DNA of 64,000 nt from Halospina sp040196175 (GTDB lineage: Bacteria; Pseudomonadota; Gammaproteobacteria; Pseudomonadales; Oleiphilaceae): the NCBI RefSeq assembly GCF_040196175.1, contig NZ_JBEFNF010000006.1:1-64000 (forward strand). The letters are read 5' to 3'. The notes beneath the pieces are model-generated. The model was not told the DNA's origin, searched no databases, and was given only the letters and a program-made list of their open reading frames with translations. Both the position numbers and the translations under genes were made by a program. This document shows, one piece after another, positions 41,569 through 50,561 of the stretch. Each line of letters starts with the position of its first letter. Within the stretch, counting starts at the first letter, position 1.

Positions 41569-42273
41569 TTACTGACGCTCAAACAGCATATCGGCAACCC
41601 CGTGCCCCCGGGCTTCACCGCGCTTTTCGAACTTGGTCAGCGGCCGATCCACCGGTCGCGCCACAGTGGTGCTATTTTCCGACAGATTGCGATAGCCAGC
41701 CGCGTCATTCATAACCTCCAGAATGTGCTCGGCGTAGGGCTCCCAATCCGTGGCAATGTGCAGCAGCCCACCGGGGCGGATGTAGCGGTGCAGCGTGGCA
41801 ACAAACTCAGGCTGGATCAGGCGGCGCTTATGATGCTTCTTCTTGGGCCAGGGGTCCGGAAAAAGAATCAGAACCCGATCCAGACTGGCCCCGGGAACCG
41901 CTTCACTGAGCACATCCAGCGCATCGGCGCGGTAGATACGGATGTTGTCCAATCCACGCCCCTCCATTTCCATCAGAAGAGCGCTACAGCCGGGTTTGTG
42001 CACCTCCACACCAATGAAGTCCTGGTCCGGCGCCGCCTCAGCCATTTCCGCCAGCGACTGGCCCATGCCGAAGCCGATTTCCAGATTAAGCGGCGCCTGA
42101 CGGCCAAACAGCTGCTGGCGATCGACGAGACCATCCGCAAGGCTGAGCCCAAAGCGCGGCCAGAGCCGATCCCAGGCATTCTGTTGCCCACGGGTCATAC
42201 GTCCCGCGCGCAGCACAAAACTGCGTACGGAGCGTTCCTTGCTGCGGGCGAGGTCGTCGCTGGAATCGGTCAT
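41569..42273 (-). CDS. trmB: tRNA (guanine-N7)-methyltransferase
   Basis: 234 residues. The SAM-binding EIGFGMGQSLAEMA and the catalytic region ILFPDPWPKKKHHKRRL identify TrmB, which methylates G46 in the tRNA variable loop. The N-terminus includes RSFVLRAGRMTRGQ, typical for the family. It is convergent with hemW and lies 32 bases after comM on the same strand. Confidence 0.96.
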   Translation of the reverse strand: MTDSSDDLARSKERSVRSFVLRAGRMTRGQQNAWDRLWPRFGLSLADGLVDRQQLFGRQAPLNLEIGFGMGQSLAEMAEAAPDQDFIGVEVHKPGCSALLMEMEGRGLDNIRIYRADALDVLSEAVPGASLDRVLILFPDPWPKKKHHKRRLIQPEFVATLHRYIRPGGLLHIATDWEPYAEHILEVMNDAAGYRNLSENSTTVARPVDRPLTKFEKRGEARGHGVADMLFERQ

Positions 42274-42305
42274 GGGGCCTCCGGCTCTGGAACGTGGGCC
42301 AGGGA

Positions 42306-43817
42306 TTATCCGGATTCGGCGCCGGACTGCAAACGGTAACTCAAAGCCTCCACCAGATGCGCCTTTTCCACCCGGGCCGCGCCGGCCAGATCCGCAATGG
42401 TCCGGCTCACCCTCAGAACACGATGTAATGCCCGGGCGGACAGCCCCAGCCGACCCATGGCCTGCTCCAGCAGAGTTTCACCCTCGCTGTCCAGAGCACA
42501 GGCATGGTGCAGGGCCTCGCCAGCCAGTGCCGCGTTCAGTGCCCCACGCTGGTGCTGGATGGCGCGCAGCCCGCTGACCCGCTCGCGGACCTCAGCGCTG
42601 CTGGTCTCCCCCTTTTCCGGGCGAAGCAGCGTGCGACCGTCCTGCACAGGCACGCCCACATGCATGTCAAAACGGTCCATCAGAGGCCCGGAGAGCCGGC
42701 TCTGATAACGCAGTACCTGCTGAGCCGAACAGCGGCAGGCGATATCCGGATGGCCTTCATACCCACAGGGGCATGGGTTCATCGCAGCGATCACCTGAAA
42801 GCGAGCGGGGAAAGTCACGCGGGTATGGGCGCGGGCAATAACAATCTCGCCGGACTCCATGGGCTCGCGCAGCACCTCCAGAACCTTGCGGTCGAACTCC
42901 GGCAGCTCGTCCAGGAAGAGCACACCGCGGTGGGCCAGCGAAATCTCGCCGGGGCGCGGACTGCTGCCGCCTCCAACCAGGGCCACGGCTGACGCGGTGT
43001 GGTGGGGAGCCCGGTACGGCGGTGTGCGCCAGCCGCGTGCCTGGCTGAAGGACCCCGCCACCGAATGCACAGAAGCCACCTCGAGTGCGGCCTCACGCTC
43101 CAGCGGTGGCAGCAGGCCCGGCAGACGGCTGGCAAGCATGCTCTTTCCGGTGCCGGGCGGGCCGTGGAACAGCAGATTGTGACCGCCGGCTGCCGCGATC
43201 TCCAGGGCGCGCTTGGGAACATGCTGGCCCTGAACATCCATCAGATCCGGCACCGCGCCCTGCCCAAGGTCACCAGCCTCACGCGGCAGGATGGCGGACA
43301 AAAGCTGCACGCCTTTCAGATGGGAACAGACACTCAGCAGGTGATCAGCGGCATAGGTATCCTGCTGACTGGCCAGCCCCGCCTCGTCGGCATTGCCCTC
43401 TGGCACCATGATGGTGCGCCCCATTCCGCGGGCGCCCATCACGGCGGGCAGTATGCCCTCCAGTTGACGCAGGCTGCCATCCAGGGCCAGCTCCCCCAGG
43501 AATTCCATGCTGGCAACCGCTTGGGGCTCGACCTGCCCGGATGCAGCCAGTATGCCCAGGGCAATGGGCAGATCGAAGCGGCTGCCTTCCTTCGGCAGAT
43601 CAGCAGGTGCGAGATTGATGGTGATGCGACGGGCGGGAAAATCAAAGCCGCTGTTGAGCAGGGCACTGCGAACCCGATCCTTGCTCTCACGCACACCCGC
43701 CTCGGGCATGCCCACAATGGACAGTGACGGCAGGCCGCCGGAAAGGTGGGTCTCAACGGTGACGGCGGGCGCATCAACGCCCACCCGCGCCCGCGTGTGG
43801 ATCACGGCGAAGCTCAT
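42306..43817 (-). CDS. comM: YifB/ComM family AAA+ helicase-like ATPase
   Basis: 503 residues. The N-terminal Lon-like domain includes LPSLSIVGMPEAGVRESKDRVRSAL; the magnesium-chelatase-like AAA+ domain has Walker A GPPGTGKSMLA and Walker B FLDELPEF; the C-terminal domain follows a Cys-rich NPCPCGYEGHPDIACRC. ComM is a hexameric helicase that promotes branch migration in natural transformation. Together with pilT/pilU it is consistent with competence, though comM is widely conserved in non-competent bacteria too. Confidence 0.94.
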   Translation of the reverse strand: MSFAVIHTRARVGVDAPAVTVETHLSGGLPSLSIVGMPEAGVRESKDRVRSALLNSGFDFPARRITINLAPADLPKEGSRFDLPIALGILAASGQVEPQAVASMEFLGELALDGSLRQLEGILPAVMGARGMGRTIMVPEGNADEAGLASQQDTYAADHLLSVCSHLKGVQLLSAILPREAGDLGQGAVPDLMDVQGQHVPKRALEIAAAGGHNLLFHGPPGTGKSMLASRLPGLLPPLEREAALEVASVHSVAGSFSQARGWRTPPYRAPHHTASAVALVGGGSSPRPGEISLAHRGVLFLDELPEFDRKVLEVLREPMESGEIVIARAHTRVTFPARFQVIAAMNPCPCGYEGHPDIACRCSAQQVLRYQSRLSGPLMDRFDMHVGVPVQDGRTLLRPEKGETSSAEVRERVSGLRAIQHQRGALNAALAGEALHHACALDSEGETLLEQAMGRLGLSARALHRVLRVSRTIADLAGAARVEKAHLVEALSYRLQSGAESG

Positions 43818-43849
43818 GGCAACATCCCTGTTGTTGGTGGTGGTTTCCG

Positions 43850-44113
43850 TTACTGCTGGTGGCTGTCCTGGCGCTCTTCCAGCTCTGCGACACGCTTTTC
43901 CAGCGCCTCGACCTTCTCCCGGGTACGCGTGAGGACTGCGGACTGGGCATCGAACTCTTCCCGGGTCACCAGATCCAGCCGGTCAATCACCGAGGTCACC
44001 GCCATACGCACGTTCTGCTCCACATCATCGCGGGCCACGCGGGCCATATCCGGCATGAACTGATCCAGCTGACCGCGCAGTTCACTGAAAAGGTCCTGGG
44101 GGCTACGTGGCAT
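43850..44113 (-). CDS. ubiK: ubiquinone biosynthesis accessory factor UbiK
   Basis: 87 residues, BMFP/YqiC family. The N-terminal part is amphipathic (FSELRGQLDQFMPDM) and the C-terminus is a coiled coil of Glu/Lys/Arg heptads ending ELEERQDSHQQ. UbiK binds UbiJ and supports aerobic ubiquinone synthesis. It lies 32 bases upstream of comM, a common arrangement near glnK-amtB. Confidence 0.92.
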   Translation of the reverse strand: MPRSPQDLFSELRGQLDQFMPDMARVARDDVEQNVRMAVTSVIDRLDLVTREEFDAQSAVLTRTREKVEALEKRVAELEERQDSHQQ

Positions 44114-44296
44114 GACTCAACTCCTCGCTCGGTTGTTATAGGCATGCTAGCACAGCGCCCACGCCGGGCCCACCGCACTCACTCAGTGCCCGGTTTTGGG
44201 TCATGCCAGGGGCGAATGCGCTACAATAGGGCAATGCAACCGGGCCGCACCCCGGAAGCATCAGGTAAGTTGCTGTTTTGCAGTTTATTTCAGCGT

Positions 44297-44312
44297 TGGC
44301 ACAGGGCGTGCA
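44297..44312 (+). promoter_or_regulatory. sigma-54-type promoter upstream of glnK
   Basis: TGGCAC, five bases, then GTGCA matches the sigma-54 consensus TGGCAC-N5-TTGCA at all but one position. It lies about 100 bases before the glnK start, fitting NtrC-controlled glnK-amtB. A TACAAT near 44221 could be an extra sigma-70 minus-10 box. Beyond these, the 302-bp gap 44114-44415 shows nothing I can support. Confidence 0.65.
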
Positions 44313-44415
44313 AAGGGCCACGCAGAGTCCGCACGACCTACTGCGGGCCAACGATGCACCCCGATTCAAGCCGCCATACCCAGTTCGGCTGGGCCGGCAA
44401 CGAAAGGAGAAACCC

Positions 44416-44754
44416 ATGAAACTTGTGACAGCGATTATTAAGCCGTTCAAGCTTGATGACGTGCGCGAAGCCCTGTCCGAGATCGGTGTCCAGGGTGTCA
44501 CCGTCACGGAAGTCAAAGGCTTTGGCCGGCAGAAAGGCCACACCGAACTTTACCGCGGCGCGGAATACGTCGTGGACTTCCTGCCCAAGGTGAAGATCGA
44601 AATCGCCATCAGTGAAAAGCTGCTGGACCAGGTCATCGAGTCCATCTCGAAGGCCGCCAATACCGGCAAGATCGGTGACGGCAAGATCTTTGTCAGCGAA
44701 CTGGAACAGGCGATCCGGATCCGGACCAGCGAAACCGGTGAAGAAGCCGTCTGA
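44416..44754 (+). CDS. glnK: PII nitrogen regulatory protein
   Basis: 112 residues, exact PII length. The start ATG 44416 is preceded by AAAGGAGA; the open frame upstream of it is not part of the gene. Tyr51, the uridylylation site, lies in the T-loop sequence ELYRGAEYVVDF. GHTELYRG and KIGDGKIFV are standard. Linkage to amtB points to GlnK and not GlnB. In nitrogen excess it plugs AmtB. Confidence 0.96.
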   Translation: MKLVTAIIKPFKLDDVREALSEIGVQGVTVTEVKGFGRQKGHTELYRGAEYVVDFLPKVKIEIAISEKLLDQVIESISKAANTGKIGDGKIFVSELEQAIRIRTSETGEEAV

Positions 44755-44825
44755 CGCTGGGCGTACCCCGGCGTTCCAAGTCCTAATCCCGAATCTGAAA
44801 AGCCTTGTGCGGAGGGCTTATTCCA

Positions 44826-46070
44826 ATGGAAAGCACAGTTAACGAACTGCAGTTTGCGCTTGATACCTTCTATTTCCTGATCTGTGGTGCCTTCGTCATG
44901 TGGATGGCGGCAGGTTTCACCATGCTCGAGTCCGGCCTTGTCCGGGCCAAGAACACCACCGAGATCCTGACCAAAAACGTGGGTCTCTACGCCATCGCCT
45001 GCATCATGTATATGGTCTGCGGTTACGCCATCATGTACGGCGGCGGCACCTTCCTGTCCGGCATCATGGACCCGGGTGTTTCCGAAGGTTTTACCTATGA
45101 AGCGGTTTCAACCTATGCGCCGGCTTCAGACTTCTTCTTCCAGGTTGTGTTTGTGGCAACCGCCATGTCCATCGTCTCCGGTGCCGTGGCCGAGCGGATG
45201 AAGCTCTGGGCGTTCTTCGCCTTCACGGTCGTTCTGACCGGCTTCATCTACCCGCTAGAAGGGGCCTGGACCTGGGGCGGTACTGCTGTATTCGGCATGT
45301 ACAACCTTGCGGACCTTGGCTTCAGTGACTTCGCTGGTTCCGGCATCGTGCACATGGCAGGGGCGTCAGCAGCGCTTGCAGGTGTCCTCCTCCTGGGTCC
45401 GCGCAAGGGCAAATACGGCCCGAATGGCCAGGTCCGGGCGATTCCGGGGGCGAACCTGCCGCTGGCAACGCTGGGTACCTTCATCCTCTGGATGGGCTGG
45501 TTCGGCTTCAACGGCGGTTCCGTTCTGGCAGCGGCCAGTGTTGAGTCCGCCAACGCCGTGGCCATTGTGTTCCTGAACACCAACACCGCCGCAGCGGGTG
45601 GCGCCGTGGCGGCCCTGATCGTCTCGCGGCTGATGTTCGGCAAGGCCGACCTGACCATGCTCCTCAACGGTGCACTGGCCGGGCTGGTTGCCATTACGGC
45701 CGAACCCTCCACCCCGACACCACTGGCTGCCACACTCTTCGGTGCCATTGGCGGCATTCTGGTGGTGTTCTCGATCGTGGCGCTGGACAAGCTGCGCATC
45801 GACGACCCGGTGGGTGCCATTTCCGTCCACGGAACCGTCGGTCTGCTGGGTCTGCTGCTGGTGCCGATCACCAACGGCGGCGCGAGCTTCAGCGGCCAGA
45901 TCATTGGTGCCCTGACCATCTTTGGGTGGGTCTTCGTAGCCAGCCTGATTGTCTGGGGCATCCTCAAGGCCGTCATCGGGATCCGGGTGAGCGAGGAGCA
46001 GGAGTACGAAGGCCTCGACATTGCCGAGTGCGGCATGGAAGCCTACCCCGAGTTCGAACACGCCAGCTGA
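44826..46070 (+). CDS. amtB: ammonium transporter
   Basis: 414 residues, about eleven membrane helices. FMWMAAGFTMLESGLVRAKN-like opening, GSGIVHMAGASAALAG with the first pore His, and SVHGTVGLLGLLL with the second pore His are all present. ATG 44826 was chosen over GTG 44805 because GGAGG lies about nine bases before it. There is no clear cleaved signal peptide of the E. coli AmtB type. It forms a unit with glnK and ends at a strong terminator. Confidence 0.95.
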   Translation: MESTVNELQFALDTFYFLICGAFVMWMAAGFTMLESGLVRAKNTTEILTKNVGLYAIACIMYMVCGYAIMYGGGTFLSGIMDPGVSEGFTYEAVSTYAPASDFFFQVVFVATAMSIVSGAVAERMKLWAFFAFTVVLTGFIYPLEGAWTWGGTAVFGMYNLADLGFSDFAGSGIVHMAGASAALAGVLLLGPRKGKYGPNGQVRAIPGANLPLATLGTFILWMGWFGFNGGSVLAAASVESANAVAIVFLNTNTAAAGGAVAALIVSRLMFGKADLTMLLNGALAGLVAITAEPSTPTPLAATLFGAIGGILVVFSIVALDKLRIDDPVGAISVHGTVGLLGLLLVPITNGGASFSGQIIGALTIFGWVFVASLIVWGILKAVIGIRVSEEQEYEGLDIAECGMEAYPEFEHAS

Positions 46071-46107
46071 TCAACCACGCTGGCTCTACAGGGATGTAAC
46101 GTGAACG

Positions 46108-46139
46108 AAAAAGGGGCGCCCGCGGGGCGCCCCTTTTTT
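46108..46139. terminator. intrinsic terminator, amtB / methyltransferase, bidirectional
   Basis: A perfect 9-bp stem (GGGGCGCCC / GGGCGCCCC) with loop GCG is flanked by an A-run on the left and TTTTTT on the right. It can stop both amtB from the left and the convergent methyltransferase operon from the right. Confidence 0.95.
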
Positions 46140-46154
46140 CATGGTTCCCGCGGC

Positions 46155-47012
46155 TCAGCCCGAGCGCGTCTCCACCACCCGCACCACCGCATCCCCACGA
46201 TTGGACGGCAGATCCAGACGTTCCCGATAATCCGCCGGATCATGAACCCGGACACTGGCAAAGCCCGCTGACCGGAACTGCTCCTCCACCTCGGTGGCAT
46301 CCGCAAAATGGAAGGTCACGTCACTGGCGCTGAGACGCCCCAGCGCTTCGGCACCCAGGCGGATGGCACGGCTGAACCCGCCCTGGCGCGGCACCAGGTA
46401 GGTTTCCATGAGATAACGGCTGCCCGGATGGCGGGAACCGAGCGCGGCAATGCGTGCCCAGAACGGGGCCATATCCTCGAGCGTGAAATAGCTGGTCAGC
46501 CCCTCGGTGATCACCACAATGGGTTCACCGGGCCGGAAGCACTGCTCAACCACGCTTTCCATGGATTCCGGCCCCTCCCGGTGAAAGACATTGAGTGGTA
46601 CAACCTGATGCCCGTCGCTCAAGGCCCCTTCGTGCTCGAGGGCACGACGCTTGCGTTCCGCCATACCGGGCATGTCCGTCTCCACGTAGGTCAGGCCGGG
46701 GAAACACTTCCGGAAGCGGTAACCGCGCGGGGACAGCCCGCTGGCGATCTCCAGCACCTGGGTCGCCCCCTCTTCCCGGATCCAGCGTTCCAGCAAGTGG
46801 TCCATGGTGCGGTGGCGCTGCAGCAGTATGGTGCGCAGGTTGCTGCCACCCAGGGACCGGCTGAGCCATTCCACGGGCAAAAACCCACGGTACAGCCAGG
46901 GCCCGGCCCCGGAGCCCAGAAATGCCGGTGCCAGGCTGTTGCGCCGCCAGACCTCACCGGTGTAAAGACCGGTGAAGCTGATGGAGGCGGTGTCGTCGGA
47001 CTGTCGTCTCAT
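46155..47012 (-). CDS. LCM-type SAM-dependent O-methyltransferase
   Basis: 285 residues, leucine carboxyl methyltransferase (PPM1-like) family. QVLEIASGLSPRGYRF is the SAM site, TYVETDMPGMAERKR and VVITEGLTSYFTLEDMAPFW are the other family marks. Characterised members methylate carboxyl or hydroxyl groups in secondary metabolism or proteins; the substrate here is unknown. The start overlaps the MFS frame end (ATGA) when that frame is read through its disruption, so it was probably cotranslated with an intact transporter. It is the last gene of the alaX-MFS-methyltransferase operon. Confidence 0.8.
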   Translation of the reverse strand: MRRQSDDTASISFTGLYTGEVWRRNSLAPAFLGSGAGPWLYRGFLPVEWLSRSLGGSNLRTILLQRHRTMDHLLERWIREEGATQVLEIASGLSPRGYRFRKCFPGLTYVETDMPGMAERKRRALEHEGALSDGHQVVPLNVFHREGPESMESVVEQCFRPGEPIVVITEGLTSYFTLEDMAPFWARIAALGSRHPGSRYLMETYLVPRQGGFSRAIRLGAEALGRLSASDVTFHFADATEVEEQFRSAGFASVRVHDPADYRERLDLPSNRGDAVVRVVETRSG

Positions 47013-48168
47013 GATTCAGGTGTCTCCCCTTTCCGGATCCCTGAAGCGGCGGTTGCACGCTGCCAGTAGACCAGCATCATAAGGCCCACGCCGGCAACCG
47101 GCAGTGACAGCACCAGGCTTCCGGACCAGCCCAGAAGGTGGTAGAGTGCGCCCGTTCCGGCGAATGGCACAGGGTCAGGAAGGCGCTGCCGCCCACGTAC
47201 AGGAAGTTCCAGGCCACGCCCAGAAGGATCAGTGACGGCACCACGAAAAACGGCGCCTCCCCAGGCATGCCCGTAAGCGCTGAAAGCACCAACAGCAGGA
47301 ACCCCACGCCCAGCACCCGGGTATGGCCAAAACGCTCCAGCAGCCGCCCGGTAAAGAACGACGGCAGGAACATGGCCACCACATGGAGCTGGATGGCCAC
47401 ACCCACCAGCGTATGGCTCCCCGGGCCAGTGTTGAGCGCCAGCGTCGACTGGACCATCAGCAGATTCATGACCAGATAGCCGGCCCCCGCACAGTACATG
47501 GCCAGGAACGCGCCTACCCCGGCCATGGAGGAAGGCACTGCCGGTGATTCCGCCCGTTCAGCAGTCGGCTTCGCCGATGAAGTGGCAGGCGCATTCAGCC
47601 CGGGCACACCCAGCATGACCAGAAAAGTAATGACACCGGCGAGCGAGAAGATCAGGTAGCTGTGGGTAAAAGACTGCCCCTCAAACAGGCCACCCGCCTC
47701 CAGGGTCAGCAGCGGCGCCAGGATGCCGGCCAGCACGCCCCCGGCCGTAACCAGGGCCACTGCCCGGGCCCGTAACGCCGCCTCAACCCCGTCAGTGGCG
47801 GCAAACCGGTAATAGTTGGCGTGGGTAATGAAGATGCCCAATAGCACATGGCTGAGGATCAACCCGGCAAAGGAGCCACCGCGGATGGCCAGGTACCCGG
47901 TCACCCCGGCCGCCATGGCAAAACAGGCGCCCATCAGGAACGCGGGCCGCCGGCCCACGGCGCCCATGAGCCGTGAGACCGGATAGGCGCACAGAATCAC
48001 GACCGCAAACTGCAGCCCGTAGGGCAGTGTCGAAAGCCATGGCTGCGGTGCCAGTTCGGCGCCAACGATCGCGGCCACCGAAACGGAGGCCACGGCGCAA
48101 GTCAGGAACAGTGCCTGACAGATTGCCAGCAGATAAACCCGGAGTCGTTGTCGTGCCAGATCGTCCAT
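47009..48168 (-). pseudogene. MFS transporter with internal deletion and frameshift
   Basis: The frame from 48168 encodes about eleven MFS helices (PYGLQFAVVILCAYPVSRLMGAVGRRP is the loop 2-3 region) up to LYVGGSAFLTLCHSP, then continues in junk to a stop at 47077. In a neighbouring frame from about 47160 the DNA encodes a sensible last helix pair (GALYHLLGWSGSLVLSLPVA, then LMMLVYWQR) and ends at 47009 in an ATGA overlap with the methyltransferase. About 25 residues normally found between these parts are missing. I infer a small deletion that also shifted the frame near 47155; sequencing error could explain the shift but not the missing segment. Confidence 0.75.
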
Positions 48169-48186
48169 GCATCTCTCCCCAGCCGT

Positions 48187-48921
48187 TCAGCCCACGTAAT
48201 CCCTGATGGTAATGCGCCGGTTGTGTTTGCTCTTCTTCTCGATCTTTGCCACATGAAGCCCCTTGAGTTCGCCGGTATGACGGACATGGGTGCCGCCGCA
48301 GGGCTGCACATCGAGCCCTTCAACCTCCACCAAACGCAGCCGCTGCTCCGTGGTGGGTGGCAGCTTGACCGTGCGCACCTGCTTCAGGGCCTCTGCGATT
48401 TCTTCCCCGGTTCGCCAGAAATGGGTAACGCGGCGCTGGTTGGCGATTTCCTCCTGCAGCGCTTGGTCGAGTTCTTCGCGATTGAAAACGCTCTCGGGCA
48501 GATCAAAATCCAGCCGGCCGCGCTCCGCATGAATTGAGCAACCTGTCACCGGCGCGTTGATCAGGCCGCAAAGCACGTGAAGACAGGTATGCATGCGCAT
48601 GTGGCGATATCGCCGGCTCCAGTCAATCTCAAAGCGGATGGTCTGCCCTTCCCGGGGCATGATTGAGGCGTCCACCTGGTGCGCGATCCGGACCTTCCCG
48701 GGCATATACTGCGCATCCGAAATACGAAGGCCTTCCCCGGCACCATCTCCCCACCTGAGCCACCCGGTATCCCCGGGTTGTCCGCCGCTCTCGGCATAGA
48801 AGAGGGTTCGATCCAGGACGATGCCCCGGGAGGTTACGTCGACCACCTCGGCCTCCCCTTCCGTTGCGTAAGCATCCTCCTCAAACAAACGTTCCGTGGA
48901 CGTGATGGCACATTCCTGCAT
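48187..48921 (-). CDS. AlaX-type alanyl-tRNA editing protein
   Basis: 244 residues from ATG 48921, with GGGAG seven bases upstream; the longer frame to 48966 lacks support. TLFYAESGGQPGDTGWL, the zinc motif HTCLH (in RMHTCLHVLCG), and PCGGTHVRHTGEL are the conserved elements of the AlaRS editing domain. Stand-alone AlaX proteins hydrolyse Ser- or Gly-mis-charged tRNA(Ala). The usual HTxxH is kept, with Cys at one free position. It heads a minus-strand operon with an MFS gene and a methyltransferase, opposite a MocR regulator. Confidence 0.92.
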   Translation of the reverse strand: MQECAITSTERLFEEDAYATEGEAEVVDVTSRGIVLDRTLFYAESGGQPGDTGWLRWGDGAGEGLRISDAQYMPGKVRIAHQVDASIMPREGQTIRFEIDWSRRYRHMRMHTCLHVLCGLINAPVTGCSIHAERGRLDFDLPESVFNREELDQALQEEIANQRRVTHFWRTGEEIAEALKQVRTVKLPPTTEQRLRLVEVEGLDVQPCGGTHVRHTGELKGLHVAKIEKKSKHNRRITIRDYVG

Positions 48922-49066
48922 GACTTCTCCCTGATCAGTCCTCTGAATTCCTTCGGGCGTTACCATTTAAGCAGGGAGAGATGGAGAGAGTATCTCTCCC
49001 TGCGGCGGATTTTCATGTTTTCGCTCAGTACGACCACCGACGTATCAAGAGGTTGTACGGCATTAT

Positions 49067-49157
49067 TTGTATCGATACAATAAATGAAAAATCTTCAATA
49101 AAACTTACAATTATAGAGACTATTGACCACAAAAATGATGTCAACAACAATATTGTT
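49067..49157. promoter_or_regulatory. AT-rich divergent control region with two palindromes
   Basis: Between alaX (minus) and the MocR gene (plus) the DNA is strongly AT-rich. It contains two perfect palindromes: TTGTATCGATACAA at 49067-49080 and AACAATATTGTT at 49146-49157, the latter ending three bases before the regulator start codon. Either could be an operator for the MocR protein, controlling itself and the alaX operon. Assignment is by position only. Confidence 0.5.
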
Positions 49158-49160
49158 ATC

Positions 49161-50558
49161 ATGACAAAATGGTTTGAACGCTTCGACAGATCCGAGCGCC
49201 CCCACCACAAGCACATTGCCTCACTTATTGCACAGGGGCTGGCATCGGGCGAACTGCAACCGGGCGACAAGCTGCCCACACACCGCGCCCTGGCAGACGA
49301 ACTGAATGTGACCGTGGGCACAGTCACCCGTGGCTATGCGGAAGCCGAGAAGCGGGGGCTGATCGTGGCGCGCACGGGCAGTGGCACCTTCGCCCGCTCC
49401 AGCGAGACGGAGCACGACGCCGAATTCGGCATTCCTCCGGAAAGTGAGGCGCCGGGAGCCATCAACTTCGCGTTGAGCTACTGCATCCCCGCCTACCGGG
49501 AACAGGCGCTCGCCGAGTCCCTGCAGTCTCTGGCCCAGGACCCGAAGGCACTGCACGATGCGGTCTCCTACCAGCCGCAGTTCGGGCTGGAGCGTCACCG
49601 GCGCATTCTCACGGAGTGGTTTGAACACTGGGGCCAGAAGCTTGACCCGGAGGAAACCCTGATCACCCTGGGTGGCCTGCACAGCGTGCACATTGCGCTG
49701 CAGGCACTGGTACGCCCCGGGGATACGGTTGCCTCAGCCAGCCTCACCTATCCGGGCATCATTGCCGCAACCCGCCAGCAGGGGCTTCGTCACTGCGCTC
49801 TGGAGATGGACGCAGAAGGCATACGACCGGACTCGTTCGAGGCCCTCTGCCACCAGCAGTGCCCACAGGTTCTCTATTGCACGCCCAACCAGAACAACCC
49901 CACGACCGCCTGTATGGGGTATGAGCGCCGGCAGGCGCTGCTGCGTATTGCGGCTCGCCATGGCGTCTGGATCCTGGAGGATGACATCCACCTGGTCAGC
50001 GCCGACGAGCGGCCACCGAACCTGGTTGAAATGGACCCGGAGCGGGTCCTGTACATCAGTGGCTGCTCCAAGGTCATGGCCGGCGGCCTGCGGGTGGGCG
50101 TGCTCCGTGGCCCCGCCAGCCTGATGGGGCGGCTTGGCGACAGTCTTCGCAGCCACTGCTGGATGGCGCCACCGCTGAATGCGGAGATTGCCTGTCGCTG
50201 GATCAGCTCGGGCCGTGCCAACGAACTGATGCGCTGGCAGCGTGGGGAGATCGGCCACCGCCAGGCACTGGCCGCCAATATCCTCGCGAATTACACCTAC
50301 CAGGCACAGCCCTACGGGTTCAATCTGTGGCTCCACCTGCCCGAACCCTGGCGGCCCAACGAGTTCGTTGCCGCCTGCGAGCGGGAAGGCGTGTTGATCC
50401 GAAGCGGTGAGCCTTTTGCTGTGGGCCGTTCTCCCGTACCTCCCGCCGTTCGGCTCTGCCTTTCCGCAGAAGCCCATCGAGAGACAGTTGAAAAGGGTCT
50501 CAGAACCGTAGAGTCCCTGCTTAAGGAGCAGCCTCCTGCCGCTCCGAATACAATCTGA
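49161..50558 (+). CDS. MocR/GntR family regulator with aminotransferase domain
   Basis: 465 residues. The N-terminal winged helix (about 10-75, with GELQPGDKLPTHRALADELNVTVGTVTRGYAEAEKRG) is GntR type; the rest is a class I aminotransferase-like domain with PNQNNPTT, the pyridine-contact Asp in LEDDIHL, and the PLP Lys in SGCSKVMAGGLRVG. Start ATG 49161 gives the normal GntR N-terminus but has no Shine-Dalgarno site; an open frame reaches back to 48981 through AT-rich DNA that does not look coding. It faces the alaX operon and probably regulates it in response to an amino acid or PLP adduct. Confidence 0.9.
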   Translation: MTKWFERFDRSERPHHKHIASLIAQGLASGELQPGDKLPTHRALADELNVTVGTVTRGYAEAEKRGLIVARTGSGTFARSSETEHDAEFGIPPESEAPGAINFALSYCIPAYREQALAESLQSLAQDPKALHDAVSYQPQFGLERHRRILTEWFEHWGQKLDPEETLITLGGLHSVHIALQALVRPGDTVASASLTYPGIIAATRQQGLRHCALEMDAEGIRPDSFEALCHQQCPQVLYCTPNQNNPTTACMGYERRQALLRIAARHGVWILEDDIHLVSADERPPNLVEMDPERVLYISGCSKVMAGGLRVGVLRGPASLMGRLGDSLRSHCWMAPPLNAEIACRWISSGRANELMRWQRGEIGHRQALAANILANYTYQAQPYGFNLWLHLPEPWRPNEFVAACEREGVLIRSGEPFAVGRSPVPPAVRLCLSAEAHRETVEKGLRTVESLLKEQPPAAPNTI

Positions 50559-50561
50559 GCA

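Noticed and set aside
41602..42339. 245-codon plus-strand frame opposite trmB
   Set aside because: Antisense shadow; trmB on the minus strand has all family motifs.
48981..49160. Upstream extension of the MocR gene by 60 codons
   Set aside because: The extra segment is AT-rich, contains two palindromes and would add a non-GntR tail ahead of the normal winged helix.
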